The notes under the pieces are model-generated. The model ran no database searches. It had not been told where the DNA came from and saw only the letters and a program-made list of their open reading frames with translations. A DNA stretch of 33,007 bases, taken from Coraliomargarita_B sp046540835 (GTDB taxonomy: Bacteria; Verrucomicrobiota; Verrucomicrobiia; Opitutales; Coraliomargaritaceae). Positions within the stretch are counted from its first letter, which is position 1. Each line of letters starts with the position of its first letter. Positions 1 through 8,474 of the stretch are shown piece after piece. A program made the translations under genes and the position numbers. The stretch is taken from assembly GCA_046540835.1 (NCBI GenBank), contig JBKHEL010000019.1, positions 1-33,007 of the forward strand, in the 5' to 3' direction.

Positions 1-1
1 T

Positions 2-1825
2 GATGAGGCGGGGTATATGCAGGTGCATCCGCTCGGGGATCACCGGCGCATCCGGCTGCACGACATCATCAAAGAGGCCCGGAGCAAGGGCTTGAAAGCG
101 CCGATGACGGTGCGGATTCAGGACCTGTTGCGCACGCGGGTGGTGGACCTGAATGAAAACTTCGCCGAGGCGATTCGCGACGAGCAGTATCGGGGGCGCT
201 ACCGCGGGGTCTTTCCGATCAAAGTGAATCAACTGCGCGAGGTGGTTGAGGAGATCCGCGATGCGGGGCAGCCCTACCACTATGGGCTGGAATGCGGCAG
301 CAAGCCGGAGCTGATGATCGCGCTGGCCATGCACCGGGATGCCGAATCGCTCATTATCTGCAATGGCTACAAGGATGACGAATTTATCCGCTTGGCGCTG
401 CAAGGCCGCCGGTTGGGCAAGGAGATCTATCTCGTGGTCGAGCAGTTGAGCGAGTTGCCCCGGATCATTCAGCTCTCGAAAAGGCTCGGGATCGAGCCCC
501 GGATCGGGATTCGCGTGAAGCTGGCCACGATGGGCGAGGGGAAGTGGGCGAGTTCTTCGGGGGAGGATGCGAAGTTTGGGCTGACGAGTCCGGAGATCGT
601 GGAGGCGGCGCGCCGGATCAAGCGCGCCGGGCTGACGGACTGTCTGCGGCTGGTGCATTTCCATATTGGCTCTCAGGTGCCGAATATCCAGACGATCAAA
701 AAGGCCACGGTCGAAGCCGCCCGGTTCTACTGCGAATTGCGGAAAATGGGCTTCCCGATGGAGCTGCTCGACGTGGGCGGGGGGCTCGGGGTGGATTACG
801 ATGGCTCGCGCAGTAATTTCGAGAGCTCGATGAACTACACGCTGCGCGAATACGCGCGGGATGTGGTGTATAATATTAAGTCTGTCTGCCGCGAGGCGGA
901 GGTCCCCGAGCCGGATATCGTGACCGAGAGCGGGCGCGCTGTGGTGGCCCCGCACTCGATTCTCATCACCGAGGTCTGCGACCGCATCTCGAAGACCTCG
1001 GTCGCGCCCCGCTTCTCCAGGAAGAAGCTCAATCCGGTGCTGCGCGACCTCGAGGCGATCCTGGCCAATACGCATGGTTCTTCGGCGCTGGAGCGATTTC
1101 ACGACGGCCAGCAGAAGCGGGAAGAGGCCCACAATCTGTTCAACCTCGGTTATCTCGACCTCAAAGAGCGGGCCCATGCGGATGCGCTCTACTGGCAGAT
1201 CTGTCTCCAGTTGTCCGAACTCGCCGAAACGGCCGCTTATGTGCCGGAGGAACTGGAGCAGCTGCCCCGCATCATGGCGGACCAATACGTCTGCAATTTC
1301 TCAGTTTTTCAGTCACTGATCGACCACTGGGCCTGCGATCAGCTTTTCCCGCTCGCGCCTTTGCAGCGCCTCGATGAAAAGCCGGAGGTGGATGCGACCC
1401 TCGTCGACATCACTTGCGACAGTGAGGGCAAGGTGTCTAAATTTACCGATGTCGAGGACATCCGCGACACGATTAAGCTGCATCCGCTGGAGCCGAAGAA
1501 GCCCTATTATATCGGGTTTTTTCTCGTGGGCGCCTATCAGGACATCATGGGCGACCTGCACAATCTTTTCGGGCGGGTCAACGAGGTGCATGTCTTTCTC
1601 GAAGATGATGAAGAGGACGACTTCTATATTGAGGACAGCATCAAGGGGTTTACGGCCAATGATGTGCTTGGCTTCACGCAATACGACGGGCATTTGTTGG
1701 CCCGCCAGATGAAGAAGCAGATCGACCGGGCGACCCGCGAAGATCTCATCAAACCGCGCGAGGGCACGCGAATGCTCGATCAATACACCGAGATGCTGAA
1801 GGGGCATACTTACTTGGCGACTTAG
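2..1825 (+). CDS. speA: Biosynthetic arginine decarboxylase (PLP-dependent, SpeA family), 5' end outside the window
   Basis: Decarboxylates arginine to agmatine, the first step of one route to putrescine and spermidine, in the cytoplasm with PLP. The reading frame is already open at base 2 and the residues before the first internal Met (DEAGY) match the family's N-terminal 'Y-D/E' strand. The true start therefore lies upstream, and the ATG at 17 is internal. Numbered from that Met, the PLP lysine is in FPIKVNQ (K69). The HFHIGSQ and GGGLGVDYDGS phosphate-binding motifs lie mid-protein, ESGRAVVAPHS follows, and the catalytic cysteine is in DITCDS (C467). The C-terminus ends GHTYLAT, like the E. 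coli GYTYLEDE end, so the 3' end is complete. About 30-50 N-terminal residues are missing compared with the ~650-residue family. tilS follows after 24 bp on the same strand. Family assignment is very secure; nothing about regulation can be seen. Confidence 0.96.
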   Translation, partial: DEAGYMQVHPLGDHRRIRLHDIIKEARSKGLKAPMTVRIQDLLRTRVVDLNENFAEAIRDEQYRGRYRGVFPIKVNQLREVVEEIRDAGQPYHYGLECGSKPELMIALAMHRDAESLIICNGYKDDEFIRLALQGRRLGKEIYLVVEQLSELPRIIQLSKRLGIEPRIGIRVKLATMGEGKWASSSGEDAKFGLTSPEIVEAARRIKRAGLTDCLRLVHFHIGSQVPNIQTIKKATVEAARFYCELRKMGFPMELLDVGGGLGVDYDGSRSNFESSMNYTLREYARDVVYNIKSVCREAEVPEPDIVTESGRAVVAPHSILITEVCDRISKTSVAPRFSRKKLNPVLRDLEAILANTHGSSALERFHDGQQKREEAHNLFNLGYLDLKERAHADALYWQICLQLSELAETAAYVPEELEQLPRIMADQYVCNFSVFQSLIDHWACDQLFPLAPLQRLDEKPEVDATLVDITCDSEGKVSKFTDVEDIRDTIKLHPLEPKKPYYIGFFLVGAYQDIMGDLHNLFGRVNEVHVFLEDDEEDDFYIEDSIKGFTANDVLGFTQYDGHLLARQMKKQIDRATREDLIKPREGTRMLDQYTEMLKGHTYLAT

Positions 1826-1849
1826 CCTTTTTTCTGCTAGTGTTCCAGC

Positions 1850-3313
1850 ATGTCCGGTTCTTTGCAGCCTTTTGACTGGCCGAGTGCTGCCCGTGAGTTG
1901 CAGCAGCGCATGGGCGTGAGTTGCCTGGAGCCGGCGGTGCTCGCGGAGCTGCGCTCGTGCGCGGGCCCGATCCCGGTTCTCGTTGCGTGTTCCGGAGGGG
2001 CGGACTCGGTCTTTTTGCTTTGCCTGCTCTACGCTCAGGCCGGGCCGCTGCGGCTGGATTTGTCCGTCGCCCATTATAACCACCGCTGGAGGGGGAGGGA
2101 GTCCGACGCGGATGCGGCGTTTGTCCGGGATTTGGCGGCTGCGCTGGATCTGCCTTTTGTTGAGGACGCACGCGCGGAGAATGAGGCCGCCTTCACCGAG
2201 ACAGCGGCCCGCGCCCTGCGGGTCGCATTTTTGCGTGCCGCAGCAAAGGCCCGCGACTGCCCGTATATCGCCTATGGTCACCAGATGGACGATATTTTGG
2301 AGACCCAGCTGCAGCGGCTGGCGCGGAGCTGCGGCAGCGACGGGCTCTCGGCCCCCCGGCCGGTGGCCCGTTTTGACCGGGCGCCGGCGCATCTCCGGCC
2401 TCTGCTCGGTTTGCGGGCCGGGGACATTCGAATGGCGCTTCGCTCGCTGAAGATTCCCTGGCGCGAGGATGCTTCGAATGCGGATACCACAATCAGCCGC
2501 AATGCGCTCCGCGCTGAGGTGATCCCGTCGCTCTTTGAGGCCCTTGACCGTGACCCGATTGCCGGAGCGGCGCGCAGCCGCCGCTTGTTGGAGGAAGATG
2601 CGGTGGCCCTGGAGCGACTTGCCCGCGAAGCGGTGCCGGCAGCCTATGCGGGAGCGCCAGCTTTGGAGCGCGACCAGCTCGGTGGTTTGCCGGACGCGCT
2701 CTTGCGGCGGGTGCTTTCGGCCTGGTTGAGCCGACATGAACTGCTGTCGCATTTCGGGCCCGTGGCGCTTGACCGTCTGATTGAGCAATGCCGCACCGTC
2801 GGCACAACCGACCGTTACAGCGCGGGGGCCGTCTTTATCCGGCTCAGCCCGGAGCAGGTGTGGATTGAAAAAGAGCTCTACGACCCTGCGCGCACCGTCC
2901 TGCAGGCAACCGAGTTTGAGCCCGGGGAGACGATCGTCCTGCCCGACGGTGCGACGGTGCAAAGCACTGCGTGTGAAGTGACGGATGCCCTGCGCTGGGA
3001 GGTGATGTCGGGTGCCATCGATCCTCGACACGAGGCGGTTTTGGCGCTGCCCGGGGAGCTTCCGCTGGAGCTGCGCGGCTGGCAACCGGGCGACCGCTTC
3101 CACCCGCTCGGCGCTCCCGGCAGCCGGAAGTTGAAAGACTGGTTCATCGACCACCATGTGCCGAAGGAGGAACGAAAGCGCCTGCCGGTTGTCACTACGG
3201 CCTCCGGGGAGATTGTCTGGGTGCCCGGATCCGCGCCAGCCGACCGTCTCAAGTTGACCGCCTCGACGAAGCTGGCTCTTAGGTTGACTTACCGGACAGG
3301 AAAACCACTTTGA
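1850..3313 (+). CDS. tilS: tRNA(Ile)-lysidine synthetase
   Basis: TilS attaches lysine to C34 of the CAU-anticodon tRNA-Ile, using ATP, so that it reads AUA as Ile; it is usually essential. The 487-residue product has the N-terminal PP-loop ATPase motif SGGADS (48-53). It also has the second family motif as GHQMDDILETQ, corresponding to H-x-x-D-D-x-x-E-T. The C-terminal TilS substrate-binding domain is present, with RGWQPGDRFHPLG followed by KLKDWFIDHHVPKEER and a final WVPG turn. Length is at the upper end of the normal range. The ATG at 1850 is chosen because it is the first in frame after speA and leaves a normal N-terminus; no convincing Shine-Dalgarno is visible. The TGA stop overlaps a possible TTG start of ftsH, so the two are probably co-transcribed, the common tilS-ftsH order in bacteria. 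Confidence 0.95.
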   Translation: MSGSLQPFDWPSAARELQQRMGVSCLEPAVLAELRSCAGPIPVLVACSGGADSVFLLCLLYAQAGPLRLDLSVAHYNHRWRGRESDADAAFVRDLAAALDLPFVEDARAENEAAFTETAARALRVAFLRAAAKARDCPYIAYGHQMDDILETQLQRLARSCGSDGLSAPRPVARFDRAPAHLRPLLGLRAGDIRMALRSLKIPWREDASNADTTISRNALRAEVIPSLFEALDRDPIAGAARSRRLLEEDAVALERLAREAVPAAYAGAPALERDQLGGLPDALLRRVLSAWLSRHELLSHFGPVALDRLIEQCRTVGTTDRYSAGAVFIRLSPEQVWIEKELYDPARTVLQATEFEPGETIVLPDGATVQSTACEVTDALRWEVMSGAIDPRHEAVLALPGELPLELRGWQPGDRFHPLGAPGSRKLKDWFIDHHVPKEERKRLPVVTTASGEIVWVPGSAPADRLKLTASTKLALRLTYRTGKPL

Positions 3314-5388
3314 GCCCTTTTCATATGCCATCCGATAACAACTCTCCGCAAAACAACAACTCGGGAAACAACGGTTCGCCGCAGCGGTTTCAGCCCAAGG
3401 TGTTGCTTATTTATGTCATCATCGTCGCGGCGATTTTGACGATCTGGTTCGCCAATCCAGGTGCCGGCTCGAATGTGAAGTCGCTGACGATCAGCGAGTT
3501 GGTCCAAGAGGTCAAGGCGGGCAACATTGCTGAGGGAGACGGCGTCATGGAGCCCGATCCCTCTTTCGGGGATAACGGCTATGTGATCAACGGGAAGATG
3601 ACCAACCCGGAGCTTTCCGGCGACGGGTCGGCCAGCGCCGAGGCCGGGGGGGAGCCGGCAAAGATCCGTTTCACCGCGCGCGGACGGCTGCTCGAAGAAG
3701 ACTTTTTACTGCTCCGGGAGCGATTCAACGAAAAGCGCTCCAGCACCGCGCTGCAGGATGTACTGATCAGTCTGCTGCCCTTTATCCTGATCATCGGTCT
3801 GCTTTATTTCCTCTTCGTGCGGCAGCTTAAGAATGCGGGCCGTGGCGCGATGAGCTTTGGCAAGAGCAAGGCGAAGATGCTCACCCGCGAGAAAGACTGC
3901 ATCGTTTTCAAGGATGTGGCGGGTTGCGACGAGGCGAAGGAGGAGGTCTCCGAGGTCGTCGATTTTTTGAGAGATCCGAAGAAATTCCAGCGGATTGGCG
4001 GCCGCATCCCGAAGGGTGTGCTCATGGTCGGCCCTCCGGGCACGGGCAAGACGCTGCTCGCCAAGGCGGTCGCGGGAGAGGCGGATGTCCCGTTCTTTTC
4101 CATCAGTGGTTCGGATTTTGTTGAAATGTTCGTCGGGGTCGGCGCGGCCCGGGTGCGCGATATGTTTGAGCAGGGTCGGAAGAACGCGCCCTGTATCGTG
4201 TTTATTGACGAGATCGACGCAGTGGGCCGCCAGCGCGGTGCCGGGCTTGGTGGAGGCAACGACGAGCGGGAGCAAACCCTGAACTCGCTGCTGGTGGAGA
4301 TGGATGGTTTCGACGGCCACGAAGGTGTGATTATCATTGCTGCGACGAACCGTCCGGACGTTTTGGATAATGCGCTGCTCCGCCCCGGTCGCTTCGACCG
4401 GCAGGTGACGATCGACCTGCCCGATCTGAACGGCCGCCACGAAATCCTTAAAGTTCACGCCAAGAGGATTGCCCTCGCCGAAGAAGTGAATTTGGAGCAC
4501 GTCGCCCGCAACACGCCCGGATTTTCCGGTGCAGACCTTGCGAACCTGCTCAATGAAGGCGCCCTCATCGCGGCCCGGTTCAATAAGAAGGTGGTCGAGA
4601 TGCAGGATATCGACGACGCGCGCGATAAAATCTCCTTCGGGCGTGAGCGCCGCAAGTTGATGGACGACGAGGACCGCAAGATCACCGCCTACCACGAGGC
4701 GGGCCACGCCATCGTGCAGGCGGTCATCGATGACGGGCATTTGCCGGTGCACAAGGTGACCATCATTCCGCGGGGCCAAAGCCTCGGCTCGACCATGTTT
4801 ATGCCGAAGAAGGATGTGCTCAACCATTCCAAAAAGCGGCTTTTGAATCAAATTTGCTGTGGCATGGGCGGACGCGTCGCCGAGGAAATCGTCATGGGGG
4901 ACATCACCTCCGGTGCCTCCGGAGACATCCGGATGGTGACGAAAGTGGCCCGCCACATGGTCTGCGACTGGGGCATGACGGATCTCGGGCCGGTTGCCTA
5001 TGGAGAGGCAAAAGACCATGTTTTCCTCGGGCAGGAAATCCAGCGCTCGCAGAACTACAGTGAGCAGACCGCGCAGCGGATCGACTCGACGATTCACGAC
5101 ATTGTTGAAGCGCAACACCGCCGCTGCCTCGACATTTTGAAGGAGCACCGCAAGGCTCTGGACGTCTGCGCCGAAGCGCTCCTTGAACACGAGACGATCG
5201 ACGGCAAGCATGTGCATGAGATCATTGAGTTTGGTGAGATCCGTTCACCCATCGTCAAGCGTGACATCCCCGATCCCGAACCGGAGGAGGAAGAGGAAGA
5301 AGACCCCTTCGAAGAAAAAAAGACAAAGAAAGGTGAGGATGGCGATGGGCTGGCCGGCGATGAAGCACCCGCCGGTGCACCCGCTTGA
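3310..5388 (+). CDS. ftsH: ATP-dependent zinc metalloprotease FtsH
   Basis: Membrane-anchored AAA+ protease that degrades misfolded membrane proteins and some short-lived cytosolic regulators. Numbered from the TTG at 3310 (692 aa), TM1 lies near residues 31-48, a periplasmic segment follows, and TM2 covers roughly 155-175. The Walker A motif is GPPGTGKT (241-248) and Walker B is FIDEID (298-303). The second-region-of-homology arginines lie in NRPDVLDNALLRPGRFDR. The zinc site is HEAGH (462-466) with the third ligand in the GASGDI region. The C-terminus is a long acidic/charged tail (EPEEEEEEDPFEEKK and on) rich in Glu, then Ala/Gly/Pro. Two starts are possible. TTG at 3310 overlaps the tilS stop as TTGA and has a weak 'acagga' at a good distance. 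ATG at 3325 gives a protein five residues shorter. The N-terminus is Asn/Ser-rich before TM1. Identity is certain; the start is not. Confidence 0.97.
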   Translation: MSPFHMPSDNNSPQNNNSGNNGSPQRFQPKVLLIYVIIVAAILTIWFANPGAGSNVKSLTISELVQEVKAGNIAEGDGVMEPDPSFGDNGYVINGKMTNPELSGDGSASAEAGGEPAKIRFTARGRLLEEDFLLLRERFNEKRSSTALQDVLISLLPFILIIGLLYFLFVRQLKNAGRGAMSFGKSKAKMLTREKDCIVFKDVAGCDEAKEEVSEVVDFLRDPKKFQRIGGRIPKGVLMVGPPGTGKTLLAKAVAGEADVPFFSISGSDFVEMFVGVGAARVRDMFEQGRKNAPCIVFIDEIDAVGRQRGAGLGGGNDEREQTLNSLLVEMDGFDGHEGVIIIAATNRPDVLDNALLRPGRFDRQVTIDLPDLNGRHEILKVHAKRIALAEEVNLEHVARNTPGFSGADLANLLNEGALIAARFNKKVVEMQDIDDARDKISFGRERRKLMDDEDRKITAYHEAGHAIVQAVIDDGHLPVHKVTIIPRGQSLGSTMFMPKKDVLNHSKKRLLNQICCGMGGRVAEEIVMGDITSGASGDIRMVTKVARHMVCDWGMTDLGPVAYGEAKDHVFLGQEIQRSQNYSEQTAQRIDSTIHDIVEAQHRRCLDILKEHRKALDVCAEALLEHETIDGKHVHEIIEFGEIRSPIVKRDIPDPEPEEEEEEDPFEEKKTKKGEDGDGLAGDEAPAGAPA

Positions 5389-5505
5389 TGGCCTTCGCCG
5401 GAATTGATACCCGGGCCCGGGAGAGGTGAGGCCGTGCTTCCGATTTGAGTCCACAGGCGGCGCGGACAACGATCTTTTTCTGCAGATTTTCAGATCTTTT
5501 AGCTT

Positions 5506-6438
5506 ATGCGACCCGCTGCTGACACCGAATTCACCTATACCGTTGAAGACCTTGGCTCGATCGACTTTGGCGGCACCCCCCTCGCCGTGATCGGGCATCC
5601 GGTGCGGCATTCGGTCAGTCCCGCGATGCACAATGCCGCGATTGCCCGGCTGGCCGAGGCGGACTCGCGTTTCCAGGACTGGGCCTACTACCGCTTCGAT
5701 GTATCGCCTGCGGCCTTTGCCGAGGCGGTGCCGCTCTTCCACCAGCACAACTTCCTCGGGCTGAACCTGACGGTGCCGCACAAGGTGCAGGCGCGTGGTT
5801 TGGTGCAGGGGGTTTCGCCCGATGCGGAGCGCATGGGTGCCTGCAACACGCTCGTCTGGGATGAGCTGGGCTATGACGGCTTCAATACCGACGGATATGG
5901 TCTGCGTGAAGGGCTGCGCGAGGATCTGGGGGTGAGGCTGAAGGGGGCGACGGTTCTTTTGCTCGGTTCGGGCGGCGCGGCCCGTGCTGCGGCGGTGCAG
6001 TGTCTGCTGGAACAGTGCGCCAAGCTCTATGTGGGCAATCGGACGGTCTCGCGGCTTGATGAGCTGATGCAGGTGCTGCGTGAGATGCCCGGCGGGGAGC
6101 GGGCCGAGGCATTTCCCCTCGCGAAGCCACCGGCGGAGCTGCCCGAGAGCGGCCTGCTCATCAACGCGACTTCGCTGGGTCTTCAGGCCGGGGACCCGGT
6201 GCCCTTCGCGGTTGACCGGTTACCTGCCGACTGGAGCGTCTATGACATGATCTACAATCCGGGCGAGACGCCCCTGCTCAAGGCGGCAAGGGCGCGTGGG
6301 CTTCCCGCCGCCAACGGGCTGTCGATGTTGGTGCATCAGGGTGCCCGCTCATTGGAAATCTGGTCGCATGCAGCGATTGAGGCCCGGGCGATGATGAAAG
6401 CCGCGCGCCATGCCCTTGGCTTGCCGCCGAAGCTATGA
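5506..6438 (+). CDS. aroE: Shikimate dehydrogenase
   Basis: Reduces 3-dehydroshikimate to shikimate with NADPH in the aromatic amino acid pathway. The 310-residue product is slightly longer than typical AroE (~270-290) because of about 23 extra N-terminal residues. Shikimate-binding serines lie in HSVSPAMHN (S36, S38). The catalytic lysine is in NLTVPHK (K93), with the asparagine motif GACNTLVW and the aspartate in GFNTDGYG (D129). The Rossmann glycine motif is GSGGAAR (154-160), and the C-terminal NGLSMLVHQG helix is present. The 117-bp gap after ftsH holds a 12-bp GC palindrome (5410-5421) and two GATCTTTT direct repeats, but no clear terminator or promoter. The gene ends in a 6-bp tail-to-tail overlap with the SDR gene on the other strand. 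No Shine-Dalgarno is obvious. Confidence 0.95.
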   Translation: MRPAADTEFTYTVEDLGSIDFGGTPLAVIGHPVRHSVSPAMHNAAIARLAEADSRFQDWAYYRFDVSPAAFAEAVPLFHQHNFLGLNLTVPHKVQARGLVQGVSPDAERMGACNTLVWDELGYDGFNTDGYGLREGLREDLGVRLKGATVLLLGSGGAARAAAVQCLLEQCAKLYVGNRTVSRLDELMQVLREMPGGERAEAFPLAKPPAELPESGLLINATSLGLQAGDPVPFAVDRLPADWSVYDMIYNPGETPLLKAARARGLPAANGLSMLVHQGARSLEIWSHAAIEARAMMKAARHALGLPPKL

Positions 6439-7077
6439 AGGGAGCAGCAGCGCGTCTTTGATCGGCGTCTCACCGTCGAGGAGATCGATCACGCGTCCCA
6501 CCGTCGCGGGGAGCAACAGCGACTGGCGGATGCACTCGGCGACATTGGCCCGAGAGATTTCGCCGGCGAAGTCACCGATTTGCGCTGCGGCCCGGATCTG
6601 GCCGCTTCCGGGCTCATCGGTCAACTTGCCGGGCCGGAGGATGGTATAGTCGAGCTGACTTGCCTTGAGAATCTCATCGGCGGCATGTTTGGCGACGAGG
6701 TAGGGCTTGATCGCCTCGTTGCCCAGGTTGGGTGATTCCGCCTTGAGGGCGCTGACCATGATGAAGCGTCGGACCCCGTGTTGCTCACAGTAGCGGATCG
6801 CCTGAATGGCTCCCCAGAGATCGACGGTGAGGGTTTTGTCTTTGCCCGTTGAGGCGCCCGAACCGGCGGTGAAAACCGCCGCGTCGTAACCATCGGCAAG
6901 GGTGGCCTCGAAAGCCCGCTCCAGGTTCCCCTCAATGAGGCGGATCGCCCCGGGGAGCTGATCCGCTGCTGCGGCTGCATCACGCGCCAGCGCGGTGACC
7001 TCGTGCCCGTCCTCCAGCAGTTTGGGTGCGAGTCGACGCCCGATTTGTCCGGTTGCTCCGAAGATTAAGATACGCAT
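6433..7077 (-). CDS. Atypical short-chain dehydrogenase (NAD(P)H-binding, SDR_a5/YwnB-like)
   Basis: Cytoplasmic Rossmann-fold protein of the NAD(P)-binding SDR-like family (NmrA/YwnB/YhfK group); the substrate cannot be told from sequence. The start is taken at 7077 because the protein then begins MRILIFGATGQIGRRL, with the glycine-rich nucleotide-binding motif GATGQIG at residues 7-13, the usual position. A longer open frame to 7245 adds about 56 low-conservation residues and is unlikely to be used. The 214-residue length is typical of the group. A YLVAKHAAD segment resembles the SDR Y-x-x-x-K pair, followed by the family's LDYTILRPGKLTDEPGSG block. The gene is monocistronic, converges on aroE with a 6-bp overlap, and is divergent from the prepilin peptidase gene across 261 bp in which no clear promoter could be picked out. 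Confidence 0.85.
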   Translation of the reverse strand: MRILIFGATGQIGRRLAPKLLEDGHEVTALARDAAAAADQLPGAIRLIEGNLERAFEATLADGYDAAVFTAGSGASTGKDKTLTVDLWGAIQAIRYCEQHGVRRFIMVSALKAESPNLGNEAIKPYLVAKHAADEILKASQLDYTILRPGKLTDEPGSGQIRAAAQIGDFAGEISRANVAECIRQSLLLPATVGRVIDLLDGETPIKDALLLPS

Positions 7078-7338
7078 AGGGGAGAGGCTTGTCCGGGTTG
7101 CCGGTGCTGTCAATGGCGGGAAAAGGCTTTTGCCGCGCTCCATGATGCAGCCGTCGAGCGGGGAGGGCGAACGTCCCGTGAGCCGCGTGAGCTGCCCGGC
7201 GATCAAGGGCGATCGCCCTGCCGGGAGAAAAGCGGAATGGATCATTCAAGGTTCGACGTGTGAGCCCGCAGGAGTTTAAGCTTCCGCCCAATTCCCCATA
7301 CCCGATCCCGTTTGGGTGTCTTCTTTCCGTGATCTCCG

Positions 7339-8286
7339 ATGTTTGAATCCTTCATTTATTTTAATAACGATTTCCCTGCTTTTTTCACTGTCGCCAGCTT
7401 TATCTTCGGCGCGATTGTCGGGAGCTTCCTCAATGTCTGCATCTACCGCATCCCGGAAGAGCGCTCGATCATTACGCCCGGGTCGAGCTGTCGGTGCGGG
7501 CGGGCGATTCCGTTTTATCACAACATCCCGATCCTCAGCTGGTTGCTCCTCCGGGGGAAGGCCGCCTGTTGCGGGGCGCGCTTCAGCGTCCGCTATCCGG
7601 CCATTGAGTTGCTCACGGGGCTCCTCTTTCTCGCCGCATGGTGGGTGCACCCGCCGGGGGTGGCGGTCATCGGGATGCTTTTTATCAGCTTCCTGATCTG
7701 CGCGACCTTTATCGACCTCGATCACATGATTATCCCCGACCGGTTTTCCGTCGGTGGGATGGTGCTCGGGGTGGTCCTCTCCTTTTGTTTTCCGGCGCTG
7801 CATGGTTTTGAGGGGATGTGGCTGGTGGCCGGTGTCCAGTCCGGGGTCACGGCAATGATCGGGGCCCTGGTCGGAGCGGGGCTGGTCTATTGGATCTTGG
7901 TCCTCGGCGAAATTGTTTTTCGCAAGCCGGCCATGGGCGAGGGCGATGTTAAATTTGTCGGTTTCATCGGGGCTTTTTGCGGCTGGCAGGGTGCGGTGTT
8001 TTCGATGTTTGGCGGGGCCTTTATTGGCTCGGTCATTTTGCTGCCCCTGCTTCTGGCCTCGCGGCTTTTCGGTGCCCGGTCCAGTCCAGCGGCACCGGCT
8101 CAAGGAGAGTCCGGGGATCCGCCGGGGGAGGGCGGCACGGAGGAACTGCAGCTGGGTGCTCAGGTGCCCTTCGGTCCGATGCTCGCCGTGGGGGGGCTGA
8201 TTTACTTCCTCGGATTCAGCGGCTTCGTGGATGCGTATTTCGCTGAATTCAGTGCGGTCTTTCTGACTTCGACGGCGGGCGGGTAG
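7339..8286 (+). CDS. Prepilin peptidase / N-methyltransferase (PilD-like, A24 family)
   Basis: Integral-membrane aspartyl protease that removes leader peptides from type IV pilins and type II secretion pseudopilins. The 315-residue protein has the N-terminal methyltransferase-type domain opening with VASFIFGAIVGSFLNVCIYRIP. It continues with HNIPILSWLLLRGK and RYPAIELLTG, then the A24 catalytic domain with several TM helices. Catalytic aspartates lie in FIDLDHMIIPD (D126/D128) and in the GxGD motif GEGD (200-203). The four-cysteine zinc motif of the N-terminal domain is rearranged: cysteines are at 51 and 53 (C-x-C) and at 77 and 78 (C-C), not the usual two C-x-x-C pairs. A Pro/Gly/Glu-rich cytoplasmic insert lies near residues 250-275. 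No pilus or secretion genes adjoin it, but a GFTLME pseudopilin lies at 20591-21055. No Shine-Dalgarno is evident before the ATG. Confidence 0.93.
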   Translation: MFESFIYFNNDFPAFFTVASFIFGAIVGSFLNVCIYRIPEERSIITPGSSCRCGRAIPFYHNIPILSWLLLRGKAACCGARFSVRYPAIELLTGLLFLAAWWVHPPGVAVIGMLFISFLICATFIDLDHMIIPDRFSVGGMVLGVVLSFCFPALHGFEGMWLVAGVQSGVTAMIGALVGAGLVYWILVLGEIVFRKPAMGEGDVKFVGFIGAFCGWQGAVFSMFGGAFIGSVILLPLLLASRLFGARSSPAAPAQGESGDPPGEGGTEELQLGAQVPFGPMLAVGGLIYFLGFSGFVDAYFAEFSAVFLTSTAGG

Positions 8287-8438
8287 CAGGTGATCGGTTT
8301 CGTGGACGCCGGTCCGCCGATCTCGGCGAGAATCGACTGGAGTCGCACCAATATCCGGATGGAAGGGGCGGGTCATTCGATTCATGAACGGTTCAACGGA
8401 TCCTCTGAAATTCAAGGAAATAAAAAATTCAAAGAATT

Positions 8439-8468
8439 TTGAACGCGGGAGGCGGGGTGACGTCTATC
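8439..8468 (+). promoter_or_regulatory. Possible sigma-70-type promoter in the gap after the prepilin peptidase gene
   Basis: TTGAAC (8439-8444) is followed after 18 bases by TCTATC (8463-8468). It sits just downstream of a perfect AAAATTC/GAATTTT inverted repeat (8424-8440), whose right arm overlaps the -35 box. The -10 box is a poor match to consensus, so this is a weak prediction. It is listed because a strong terminator follows about 45 bp later with no open reading frame between. Confidence 0.25.
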
Positions 8469-8474
8469 TCTGTA

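Noticed and set aside
1313..3331. A 672-codon open frame on the minus strand opposite speA and tilS
   Set aside because: It lies wholly antisense to two certain genes, has no family-like motifs and a skewed Arg/Gln/His composition. Long antisense frames are expected in GC-rich coding DNA.
5410..5421. CCCGGGCCCGGG palindrome between ftsH and aroE
   Set aside because: No T-run follows on either strand, so it is not a terminator; a short all-GC palindrome is likely by chance here.
7276..8415. A 379-codon minus-strand frame opposite the prepilin peptidase
   Set aside because: Antisense to a certain gene; its product is a charged Arg/Asp/Glu/Pro-rich string with no hydrophobic core.
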